Source: Ilyonectria destructans
Taxonomy: Eukaryota; Ascomycota; Sordariomycetes; Hypocreales; Nectriaceae
Assembly (NCBI GenBank): GCA_020740775.1
Contig: JAHEWK010000017.1
Coordinates: 1,178,001-1,242,000, forward strand
Length of the DNA: 64,000 nucleotides
Reading direction: 5' to 3'
Position 1 is the first letter of the stretch. The number at the start of each line of letters is the position of its first letter. The position numbers and the translations under genes were made by a program. Positions 55,105-64,000 of this stretch are shown in pieces. The notes under the pieces were generated by a model. It did not search any database, had not been told where the DNA came from, and saw nothing but the letters and a program-made list of their open reading frames with translations.

Positions 55105-56772
55105 CTACCTTAGCGGTCTTTCGTCATCGTCGTCCTTCCTTGCCGATCCGTTCTCGTCGAAGCTATCTGTAACACTACATGTGCTTTCCCCATGGTTGCT
55201 TGTCGCAGCGTCGACGTCGATGCGATTGTCTTCCGTGGTATAAATAGCCACCCCCACTTGCAAGCTTGAAGATGAAGATTCGCCAAGAAACCCCGTGTCC
55301 CTCTTCGTCTTTGACCGGCCATTGAAGGCAGCTGACCCATCTAGTCCTTCCTGCAACTCGATAGATACTACATCAACTCCGCGAACAGTACGAATTCCAT
55401 CCGTGGAGACTCTTGTCCTGCTATACGTGGACGTGACGTTTTTACTTGGAACGCTTCCCTGTCGCGCTGTCTCAAGGTTGCCAAAAGTGTTGGAGGTGGT
55501 GACACCACATTGACGTTGTCTGGCAATTTTCCCTATCAAGTCTGCCATTGACATCTCGATCTTGAGCTTGACTATGTAGGCGAAGGGATGAAACTGCATG
55601 TAACTGAAATCATAGTTAGGAGTGTCTCCCATTATCTATTCCGCTTTTCCTCGTGAAAGTTTGTCGGTTCATGCGATGTAGGGTAATATAATGGAGTTGA
55701 CTTACACGAACGTGTTATGCAAGCTCATCATAGATATAATAAGGACATCCATGCTGAGGGAAAATCCGACGATGCACATATTGAACTTGACCAGACTCTT
55801 ATACTTGGTTAGGCCATTTGCCACCAGGTTCCGTTGAACAACGCGAATGAAATAGAAATTGAGTGCTCCGTCGACAAGAAGGTAGATCCCCTTCTCGATA
55901 CGATCCCACCACTCGTTGATCCAGATATATCTCTCTGAGATCTGGAGACGGGCGGGGATCCAAATATTATAGACCGAGATATTAACGGCGGTGATTAAGA
56001 CTGCAACACCGACCTTAAGACGGTATGCCGTTTTCCGATCTGCGAGTAGGATAGAGCAACGATTAATAATAATTTGGAGAAGAAATTGAACCTAAAATGG
56101 TTAGAATCATTGATAAACTTCAGAAGGGTAAGTGGAGCATACTTACTTGAAGTGCCCATGTAGTAACTACAGAGGTTATTATCGTTCTCTTGGCGACTTA
56201 GGGTGCTTATAGACTGCTTACGAATGCAAAAGTAGAACGCGAAACTAGAAGATTCAATCTTTAGTACCTCCTTCAAACATTACATCACCAAGAGATCCCT
56301 CCTCGCACTCTCAACTGCCTTACCAGCAGGTGTCGATTGCCATGTCGCCATGTTCGATTACCAGTAGGGTCAGCATTTCCAGCATTACCTTGACTATCCA
56401 GATATGTTCGACCTATTGCACCCATAGGAAACGTGGGCTGTGCGAGGAGGAATCATCTAACACATAGGGGATCAACGCTTACCTCGGGGGAATTATGCCT
56501 TTCAAGTGCAACCAACAGATAATGCTGAAGATGAGGCATACAAGAATCTCGAGCCAGATCATCCAGATATAGGCACTGCGGAATACGAGAAGGCCGCGTC
56601 TCTCGTAAATACCTTTTGTTTGCTTTATGGCTGTCCAGGTGGTAAGCCATCCAAAGCCAATCGTGAAACCCCAGGCCAGCGAAGCAAGAGCAAGGTCATC
56701 TTCGGTGACCTCTTGGGGGATAAAATGGGGAGAGAGAAGTGTTATCATTATGAACCAAGTATAGGTTGACAT
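55105..56772 (-). CDS. Fungal multi-pass integral membrane protein (405 aa, five exons)
   Basis: Exons 56772-56483, 56244-56222, 56166-56147, 56091-55706 and 55603-55105 (1218 nt spliced, in frame). Introns are 238, 55, 55 and 102 nt with GTAAGC/GTAAGC/GTAAGT/GTAAGT starts; two exons are only 23 and 20 nt. Hydrophobic segments include 'TWFIMITLLS', 'SAYIWMIWLEILVCLIFSII', 'FAFYFCI' joined to 'LTTWALQ', 'VGVAVLITAVNISVY' and 'MCIVGFSLSMDVLIISMM'. The pattern is near seven helices. The tail of about 130 residues is cytosol-like, Ser/Thr/Asp-rich. This is a known ascomycete family without assigned function. It is intact despite the complex exon layout. An RGS gene lies 0.7 kb downstream on the same strand. 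Confidence 0.85.
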
Positions 56773-56983
56773 CAACTTAGAATGACTATAAGTTTAGCCA
56801 GACTCTGGTTCCATTCAGAAGAGGCATCACAACTTAAAGGAAGGATGATAATGATTAAGATAGGTATCCTTGCCTATGGTGTTGGTGTCTCATCAGCCGC
56901 GAGTCAATAGCTTAAGCCACAGGAGCTAAAGTCGAGCCTCGTACGGATCTAGTGACAAAGCACTGACTTGAGTACGTCGTGAC

Positions 56984-57515
56984 GAGTACGCTTCGGCGTC
57001 CCGTGTAGAAACTTAGGCTCCCCGTGTAACTAACTAGATAAGGACTAACGCAGCGCTAAAAACGCCATACGACGACAGGTACAGCATTTAAGCCGTAAAT
57101 ATCACCAGTCTAGATGTATCTTTGTCCTTTCCTATTCTGGCATTCTGCCATGTCGTAAGTATCTTACCTACCTACGCGCGCACTGTAATTCAGCTACAGG
57201 CAGCGACCTTCTAGCACAGCGACCGGGACCTTCTAGTACAGCAACTGGAACCTTCCAGCGCAGCAATCAGGACCTTCCAGCGCAGCAATTGAGACTATTT
57301 AGCACAGCGACCTTCTAGTATAGCAACCTTCTAAGTAGCAGAAGCCTCTGGCTGCAGTAGCCTGAATAAGGTAGGTCTCTATAAGAGTGCTGGTACTTGT
57401 TATTTTCCGCAATATCTCTATTGAGTAGGCGGTCAATTGATAAGATAAGACCATTCCTATTGTGGTTAGACACACGGGGTGCCTAAGTTTTCGCACGGGA
57501 CGCCGAAGCGTACTC
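56984..57515. mobile_element. MITE with 51-bp TIRs and perfect 9-bp target duplication (MULE type)
   Basis: TIRs 56984-57034 and 57465-57515 start GAGTACGCTTCGGCGTCCCG and match at about 45 of 51 positions. The flanks CGTCGTGAC at 56975-56983 and 57516-57524 are identical 9-bp direct repeats. A 9-bp duplication with TIRs of this length points to a Mutator-like (MULE) element. Length 532 bp, no coding capacity. Inside, 57200-57335 is a minisatellite with about five units of 22-27 bp (CAGCGACC...CCTTCTAG / CAGCAA...CCTTCCAG). Confidence 0.88.
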
Positions 57516-57832
57516 CGTCGTGACGCCCGCAAGCATCCCCGGCCTCTGTATAGATTGGCTAGAATCCAAGCCTTCCCCCCTGCCTGAAAATCGCCCACCA
57601 TTAACAGCACAGGAGGCTTCGGTACCTGAAGACGACTCCGGTTAGAAAGCTTCTCGAGCTTCATCGAGCTTCAGCAAGCTTCCAGAGAACACGGCCTTGC
57701 CGAAGACTGGTCTGGACGCGGGCACGGACGTTGCTTGTGGAGCGCGTAGCGTTTGGCGCCACGCTAAAGCCAACTTGTATTTCTGGGAAACTCCGGGGAG
57801 GGAAGTATGGCGTAACCCGGGCTAAGTGATCA
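57516..57832. other. Spacer between MITE and long inverted repeat
   Basis: Nothing recognised beyond the target duplication at its left border. Confidence 0.4.
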
Positions 57833-58451
57833 ACATAGAATGCTGAATGACTTTCAGGTTGAAACATAACTGTAGGACTAGCGCTCTAGGGTTGGAGGCT
57901 GGAGTGGTTGAGTATCGCGAGATTGGATGCAATTCCTAGTAGATCTGACGATACCTTCAAGGTAGCATAACATCTCGTCGGGTCCCTCTGTACCTTTCAG
58001 CACCTAATGTTCAATCTCCAGCCTGGTAGCTCCGTCGCCGAGAAGAAAATTAAGAATGAGCAAAACGTCGACCATTGCTATGGAGAGAGCGATGAGCGCT
58101 ACAGTTTCGGTGTAGTTCTAGATTTCCGCGGAGCGAAAGAATTAATGTCTTAAACACGCGTTGCGAGATGTCATTTGCTAGAATAGCTACTGACACGAAT
58201 CAATCCTAACGCGCCGCGGGCCGCTGATATCCAGACGTCATGCAAGCGTGACATCTGCTGCTCTTAGCGCTTGAGAGACGAAAACCTTGTGGGTGGGTCC
58301 ATGAATCGTGCGTCACGGTCGCTTCATAGAGATGAAGCATTCAGAGGACAAACGCTAAAAGGGGCGCGAATTGATCTTAAGCCAGGTGGCGCTATTCCGT
58401 TCGCATTCCCGGAGGGCCCGTTGCAGGGAGGCAGGTAATGGGGCTGCTACA
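57833..58451 (+). repeat. Long inverted repeat, left arm (about 619 bp)
   Basis: Related in inverted orientation to 59695-60470. Shared words include ATAGAATGCTGAA, AGCGCTCTAGGGTTGGAGGC, GCATAACATCTCGTCG, AGAGAGCGATGAGCGCT, GCAAGCGTGACATCTGCTGC and GGCGCTATTCCGTTCGCATT. The left arm lacks about 150 bp present in the right arm. The identity of the element is unknown; two opposed LTRs or a foldback transposon fit. Confidence 0.8.
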
Positions 58452-59694
58452 ACTGTGATCGACGCTCTCCTTACTTGATGCCTTTGGATGCCACTATGTG
58501 GCTTGCGGAAGGCTGGTACATCGCCCCGGCGGAGCTTCCCGTGCAGGGGGGGGCTGAAGTTTGTGTTTGCGCTACTGTCCGTTCTACCGCATTCTGCTGT
58601 TGGGCCGCTGGGTGCCGGGCATAGTCCTGGGTTAGTGACGAACTGTGGCGAGAAGACAGTGTTTCTAGCACTGATGAGAATCCTCGGCCATCAACTTTCG
58701 TTATGTTATGTGGAGATTAAGCATTGCCATCGTCTCTATGCCATAGTACGCAGCTCGAATTTCCGCGCAGAAAGGCCGAGGCTATTTCTACCGCCGAATT
58801 CTTCTGCTAATTAGAAGCCCCTTTGCAAGAGGGTACCTTTCTGTTATGTTCATCTATGCTATAAATAGGCCAGTTTCTCCGTCAACCTATATCATTTCTT
58901 CGTTATCTATGCTACACAGAGCTGACACTCGGTAGCGTCAGCTGGCTTTTAGGGTAAACAATCTCACTCTTCAGCAACTGACAGAAGTTTGAGCTGGAGC
59001 CACCCACCTATTTTGCGGTATTTCCTGGCAGGAAAGCAATGTATTAGCCTCAAGTGTTGATACAGCCTCTTACGTTGCCCTGGACAAGGTTTTCCCAAGC
59101 ATACAGGCATACCCAGATATAATTAAGGTAAGTGCGGCAAATCAAACGCGCTCCCGTACTTGCTTTAAGTGGCTGGAATACCCCTGTCCCAATGTGGCAT
59201 TATTCTTGTGACTCTCACTTCCATCGGGGGTCCTGGGTGCACGGTTCAAACGACCATGAGCCAACAGGGGAATACGGGCAACTGGCAAACATCATGATCG
59301 ACAGCATCTATCCAGCCAGGATAGCACTAAAATCGCTTTTGTTGTGGGGATTAACTTAAAATCGAGTAATGCTCCGGCGCACAGACAAGCCACGCTACGG
59401 ACTTGGCCCAATACTTCAGCAGACTAGACACTTGGTCGAACAAAGGTGCACAACGGAGACCATCATTGGTTCTGCGATCCCGGCATAATGCGGGGTGCGC
59501 CAGCTGACATGTGAGTGATTACGGCATTCGGCACTTAGCCAGGGGATGATCTGCAGGCAGGGGTTCGGGTTGGATATCGAGGGCCGCGCCGCCTATCGCT
59601 TAGAGTGCTGATGGATAGCGTACGGCACATTCGATCAGGCTGATAGGAATCAAGACGATGTGGAGCCCAAAGATCATGATTGTATTGATCAAGG
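58452..59694. other. Unique centre of the inverted repeat
   Basis: No gene recognised. A TATA-type word (GCTATAAATAGGCC, about 58858) with a downstream pyrimidine-rich leader looks promoter-like. The unrelated centre separates the two arms by 1.2 kb. Confidence 0.35.
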
Positions 59695-60470
59695 TGTGGC
59701 AGCCCCATTACCGGCTTCCCCGCACCGGGCCCTCCGGGAAATGCGAACGGAATAGCGCCACCTGGCTCAAAATCAATCCGTGATGCTTCATCCCTATGAA
59801 GCGACCGTGACGCACGATATTACGACTCATAGACGCACCCACAAGGTTTTCGTCTCTCAAGCGCTAAGAGCAGCAGATGTCACGCTTGCATGACTGGATA
59901 TCAGCGGCCCATGGGGTTAGGATTGGTATCTGCCACTTTCACATGACTTCCGATGTCAACGACGCACCGGTGCCGGTGCTGCCTCAGTGGTGCACAGGCC
60001 AGGAGTGGATATGGTCAGTTCAGCCACAGGAAAGACCAACACTTCGCGTGATGACGATCCGTGTCAGTAGCTATTCCAGCAAATGACTCGCGCAGCGCCT
60101 GTCTACCAGTTGTGCCAGTAGCATCTGGTGTTTGACATAATAGACGCTGCCCAAGACACCGATTCTTTCGCGCCGCGGGAATCCGGAACTACACCGAAAC
60201 CCCAGCGCTCATCGCTCTCTCTATAGCGATGGTCGGCGTTTTGCTCATTCTTTCTTCTCGACGATGGGGGCTACTAGGTTGGAGATTGCACATTAGCTTC
60301 TGAAATGTACAGAGGGGGAACTCGACGAGATGTTATGCTAACTTGAAGGTATAGTAAGATCTACTATGAATTGCATCTAATCTCACGACACTCAACCACT
60401 CCAGCCTCCAACCCTAGAGCGCTACTCCTATAGTGATGTTCAACCTGAAAGCCGTTCAGCATTCTATGTG
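59695..60470 (-). repeat. Long inverted repeat, right arm (about 776 bp)
   Basis: Inverted relative of 57833-58451 with two extra blocks (about 45 and 120 bp). Its outer end directly abuts the broken gypsy integrase frame at 60472, so the repeat-bearing element probably inserted into or recombined with the gypsy copy. Confidence 0.8.
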
Positions 60471-60471
60471 A

Positions 60472-61412
60472 CTACGCATGGTAATTGTAATAGCTTCCAG
60501 GGAGGGTAGCGGAATGATGGTACGCCGTGGATAAGCGCCGTTGGACTCCCATCAGCGTGCATAGGTGTGTCCATACGTCGCCTACGAACTGTGGCCCTCG
60601 ATCGCTGGTGATTGTTGTTGGGATGCCATGGTAAGGGAAATAACACAAGAAGAGTCTTCGCGCCACTGCTTCTGCTGAGATGTCGTCCATAGCTTCTAGG
60701 ATTACTCCTTTCGTCAGACGGTCGGTAATTCCCATGAGGTTAGTAGCATTGTCCCGTCCTGTAGGTGGGAGCTCCGTGATGAAGTCGATGTGGATCTCCG
60801 ACCAGATTCTTTCAGGTATCGGCAGGGGCTTGAGAAGGCCTTGCTTCGACTGCCTCCAAATGGTGGTCCTCTTGCACGTGTCGCAATTGCTCAGGAACTG
60901 CCGTACTTCGTTTGTGATACCAGGCCAGAAAACTGTCTTGCGACTAGCGCGTATGTCAGGTCTCTCCCCGGATGCCCCGTGAGATGAGAATCGTATGTTT
61001 CCTGTATGATACCTGTCCGCAGAGGCTCACTGTTCGGGATCCAGAGCCGATTTCTGAAGTGCAAGAGTCCTCTTTTGTCGAGCGAGCATTCCGATATGCT
61101 CACAGGGGTGTTCGCAGCAACCTTTGTTGGCAGGCTTCTGTTTCCCGCTGCCACTGCTCGAGAGATTTCCTTGTAGGTTTCATCCGTTCTTCTCCCAGTA
61201 ATCCATGCTTCCTGCATCTCTGAATCTTCGAACATAGGCACCTCGTGCTCGAAATCCAGTGGATCGCTCTCCTTGGCTGCCGCGTCGACAGTCTCCGCTC
61301 TTTCGGTCTTTCCAGTTGCAATGTTTACGCTCCGCAGGTTCTCATCTTGGAAGAGTTTTCGGAAGCGCGACTTCAGACGTTCATCACCCCCCTCCTTAGC
61401 ATACTTGGGCAT
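60472..61412 (-). pseudogene. Ty3/gypsy integrase fragment
   Basis: Minus strand. Zinc-binding part: 'LLHFRNRLWIPNSEPL', 'HLTGHPGRDLTYALVARQF', and after a one-base frameshift near 60930 'SNCDTCKRTTIW'. The integrase core follows: 'IDFITELPPTG', 'ITDRLTKGVILEAMDDIS', 'YHGIPTTITSDRGPQFVG' and 'LSTAYH'. The frame then breaks at the inverted-repeat border, before the third catalytic residue. Upstream it ends at the MITE inserted from 61399. RT, protease and LTRs are not visible. Confidence 0.85.
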
Positions 61413-62499
61413 TGTAGAGGGAGCTCTACCCACTCTACCGGGTAGAGTAGAGGAGATGCCCGCTCTACTCTACCCAAGTAGAGTAGAGTGGAAGTGGGTA
61501 GAGCTACCCACGCTACCCACTCCTGATTGGTCAACTAGATCTAATCAGGGTGGTCGTCAGTTCGATTCAATCACACCTCTAGTGGACAAAAGATCAACAT
61601 ATGAACCGTGCGAGCGTGCACGTGGCATAGAAAATGTAACGGGTCAGGCCCACTTGGCTGGCGGCTCTGCCGCCAAGCCCGAATTCTTCTCCACAGCGCC
61701 ATCGAGTTGATTCTCGAATCTTCTATATTAAAGAAGATATAACGCGTCTTCACGCACCCAGTTTGTATTTAGATTCTTTCCTTTCTTCATCTTGAAAGTA
61801 AACAGCATAGGGACTAGTTAGTTGAATCAACTCACTAGAGGCCTTTCACAGAAAAGACTGTGCCAGCTATACTTCAACTCAATCGACGGCCCAGATTGAA
61901 TTGATGGCCGTCCTGCTCCAGAGATTAAAATATATAGGCAACTGGTTTGTAAGGAAACTCATATCTTGAGAGGGGCTGCTACTGTAGAAACTCGAGAAAT
62001 TCAGAACCTTAGCAAAGTAGATACAGTCAGATTTATAACTGACCAATGGCTGCTCTGGATATGAGGAGGAGATAAAAACAGCTTACTGCATGTATAATTG
62101 GATTGATTAGGTATAGGCGTGGCTGCGCGATAAGGGCTTAAATGTACATAATGGAGTAAAAACCCACTTTGCCCAGGTTCTGAATTTCTTGAGTTTCTAC
62201 GGTAGTGATAATTGTAGAGGTCGCGGGGATGCATAATGAGATAGATATAGATTTCGATGAGGATTGGGATGTTTCATATGGAGAGGGTAGAGGGTATTTC
62301 GAAGAATTGGGCAAATTATAGCATCTACATTCACTGTCTACCCTATCGTCCCACCCGCTACTCTACCCGGTCCTCTACCCACCACTCTACCCACCACTCT
62401 ACCCACTCTACCCGGGTAGAGTAGAGGAGACCATTCCTCTACCTGGGTAGAGTAGAAAAGTGGGTAGAGCTCCCTCTACTCTACAATGCCCAAGTATGC
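61399..62499. mobile_element. hAT-like MITE with CTCTACCC subterminal motifs
   Basis: Inverted ends GCATACTTGGGCATTGTAGA (61399 on) and its near complement ending 62499. Inward of both ends, CTCTACCC and GGGTAGAG words are repeated many times (61420-61515 and 62330-62480). No transposase lies inside. It separates a gypsy fragment (left) from a hAT transposase fragment (right). No clear 8-bp direct duplication was found. Confidence 0.65.
61978..62205. mobile_element. Nested MITE, 228 bp, 31-bp TIRs
   Basis: Arms 61978-62008 and 62175-62205 begin CTACTGTAGAAACTC and differ at two positions. It lies inside the larger MITE. No coding capacity, family unknown. Confidence 0.6.
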
Positions 62500-63350
62500 C
62501 TCAGGTGATATCATATATCAACGATCTCGAATTTTGGGCCAATCTGGAAATGTTATTCAAAGTTCTTCAGCCGATTGGCCATGCCCAAGCCAACTCAGAA
62601 CGCGACCGCGCGGGTCTTGGGGAGGTCATTCCACGTTGGCTATCCATTCAGGCTTCATGGGACGCATTGGAAGAGGCTGGTCAGGACCCACTAATAAACT
62701 ACCAAGAACTGAAGGCATTACGAAAGCAACGGTTTGACGTGCAAACGGACGACATACACTACATGGCCTTTGCTTTGGACCCTGCCACTACCGACCCGAA
62801 GCACCATTGGTTGACCACAGACATTGTCAGAAGAGCACATAACTTTCTTGAGGACAACACTAACGCTGAGGAATACGGCAATATCTTCCGGGAGTTTTGT
62901 CAATTTAGAGCTCGGGAGGGCAACCTCTTTGGCCCAGGAAGTCGCATATACAGAGCAGCATCCGAGGGCACTCCGCACCACCAACACGTCCTTGACAGTT
63001 GGCGGTATCTTCATTCTATGAATGTATCACTCGCTGCATTGGCCAAACGAGTACTGGGCGCTTTGGCTAATTCCGTACCTTCTGAGAGATCTTTTTCCTC
63101 GATCAATTTCCTCCACAACAAGATTCGCAATCGTCTTACTGTCACTAGCACCAATAAATTGACATTCATATATATGAATATTCGGGTGTTGAGAAAACTT
63201 GAGACAGCCCAAGAGACACCTTGGAGAATGCCGAGCGGCCAATCCTGGGAGACGGCTGACGTGAAGTTGCTCTTAGAGCTCGAGGACGACTTCCAGGACT
63301 GCATTTTTGTAGATGCAGGCACGGACGCAGAGACAGAGTCTGTTTATTAA
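62500..63350 (+). pseudogene. hAT transposase, C-terminal part
   Basis: The frame reads 'DLEFWANLEMLFKVLQPIGH', 'HYMAFALDPATTDPKHHW' and the hAT dimerisation block 'LGALANSVPSERSFSSINFL', 'NKIRNRLTVTSTNKLTFIYM'. It stops at 63350. The N-terminal half with BED finger and first two catalytic Asp residues is absent; the left border is the MITE at 61399-62499. No stops in the retained part. It belongs to a different hAT family from the one at 35-37 kb. Confidence 0.82.
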
Positions 63351-63631
63351 CGTTGAAATGTAAATAAGTTGGCTTTCGAGAAATATAATACTGTCATATT
63401 GAAGTAGCAAGTCTGGGAGTTTTGACGAAGAAACGAACACGGAGCCGTTGCACGGGGGTATGGACCTCTTGTACCCGCACAGCCGATTTTGGTGTGATCG
63501 GTACCTCATCCCCGACGAATACCAATGCACACCAAACTGTATGTGCGTATATCATTCCACCGACGCCGTTCCGTAGTCACCAAATAGTACTGGAAGCACG
63601 TGATAAATGACGCGTCATAAACCTCGGGTTT
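63351..63631. other. Spacer before the terminal MULE frame
   Basis: Nothing recognised except a 10-bp-arm hairpin GTCATAAACC, TCG, GGTTTATGAC at 63615-63637, overlapping the start of the next frame. Confidence 0.4.
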
Positions 63632-64000
63632 ATGACCGTCATTTACCTAGGGGTTTTGGTAATTTACCTCCTGGTAATTTACCTCGATGCATCCCTAGTT
63701 TGGACGTTCCCTTACTCTATCCGGATGTGGAAGCGTTTCCCCGAGGTCATCAGTTTCGACAACACATACAACACGAACCGCTTCAAGTTGCCCCTCTTCC
63801 AAGTTACGGGACAGACCTGCTTGGGTACTGTCTTTAACGCCGCATTCGGGTTGATTGATAACGAGAGGCTTGAAGGGTTCCAGTTCCTTGCAAACGGTGT
63901 ACGCACGCTCCTCGACCGATACAGCGTCCGATCCCCCGACGTTGTCATTACCGACTTTGACGACCAGATGAAGAAGGCACTAGGGGTTGAGTTTCAAGAC
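63632..64000 (+). CDS. MULE transposase, partial (runs off the window)
   Basis: The frame is open from ATG 63632 to the last base. The first 25 codons read 'VIYLGVLVIYLLVIYLDAS', derived from a short repeated ATTTACCT unit and unlikely to be native. From about 63700 the frame is clearly MULE: 'FPEVISFDNTYNTNRFKLPL', 'LGTVFNAAFGLIDNERLEGF' and 'DVVITDFDDQMKKALGVEF', with the first two catalytic Asp residues (SFDNTY and TDFDDQMK). The N-terminal part of a normal MULE transposase is missing on the left. The C-terminus lies outside the window. Confidence 0.75.
   Translation, partial: MTVIYLGVLVIYLLVIYLDASLVWTFPYSIRMWKRFPEVISFDNTYNTNRFKLPLFQVTGQTCLGTVFNAAFGLIDNERLEGFQFLANGVRTLLDRYSVRSPDVVITDFDDQMKKALGVEFQD

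Noticed and set aside
57872..58917. A full LTR from TGTAGG to GCTACA with the TATA at 58.86 kb
   Set aside because: Homology with the inverted arm starts before TGTAGG and ends at about 58451, not 58917, and the flanks give no 5-bp duplication.

Overview
The window looks like repeat-rich DNA of a filamentous ascomycete (Pezizomycotina). The signs are short introns of about 47-60 nt (one with a textbook TACTAAC branch site), a Tad1-type LINE, Helitron, hAT, MULE and gypsy remains, a FunK1 kinase scrap, an NLR-like PNP-NACHT-ANK gene, an NmrA-like gene and fungal transcription factors. No bacterial gene organisation is present. I place no species name on it. All family names come from reading motifs; no database search was run.

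Layout. 1-6.5 kb: a Helitron whose Rep half is broken by many stop codons while its PIF1-type helicase half is open. 7.1 kb: a 96-bp scrap of nuclear large-subunit rRNA. 7.5-9.0 kb: N-terminal fragment of a CCCH/NFX1-type (ZNFX1-like) helicase with one Trp-to-stop change. 9-16 kb: mostly non-coding DNA with transposon ends, a dead LINE copy and a TLH/RecQ-associated fragment. 16.3-19.5 kb: an intact four-exon Argonaute gene. 22.3-27.2 kb: a three-gene DNA transposon with 35-bp terminal inverted repeats, encoding an integrase-type transposase, a cysteine-rich DUF3716-like protein and an unknown protein. 27.2-33.1 kb: an apparently full-length LINE inserted in the right terminal repeat of that transposon, with a perfect 12-bp target duplication and 27 perfect 9-bp repeats at its 5' end. 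33.8 kb: an NmrA-like gene. 34.8-37.1 kb: hAT element and a 43-bp perfect hairpin. 37.9-41.8 kb: PNP-NACHT-ankyrin gene. 44-46.2 kb: Helitron, bHLH, FunK1 and MULE pieces. 47.3-56.8 kb: the most ordinary gene block (bZIP, Ecl1-like, SR-like basic protein, a small two-exon gene, RGS protein, multi-pass membrane protein). 57-64 kb: nested MITEs, a 0.6-0.8 kb inverted repeat, gypsy and hAT pieces, and a MULE transposase running off the end.

Reading as a whole: an intact Argonaute gene and a broken piece of a second possible RNA-silencing factor lie among elements of very different ages. The old ones (Helitron Rep, ZNFX1-like fragment, 14-kb LINE copy) carry changes compatible with C-to-T decay. 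The LINE at 27-33 kb and the three-gene transposon are open and structurally complete, so they arrived later or escaped decay. The most novel-looking item is the three-gene transposon.
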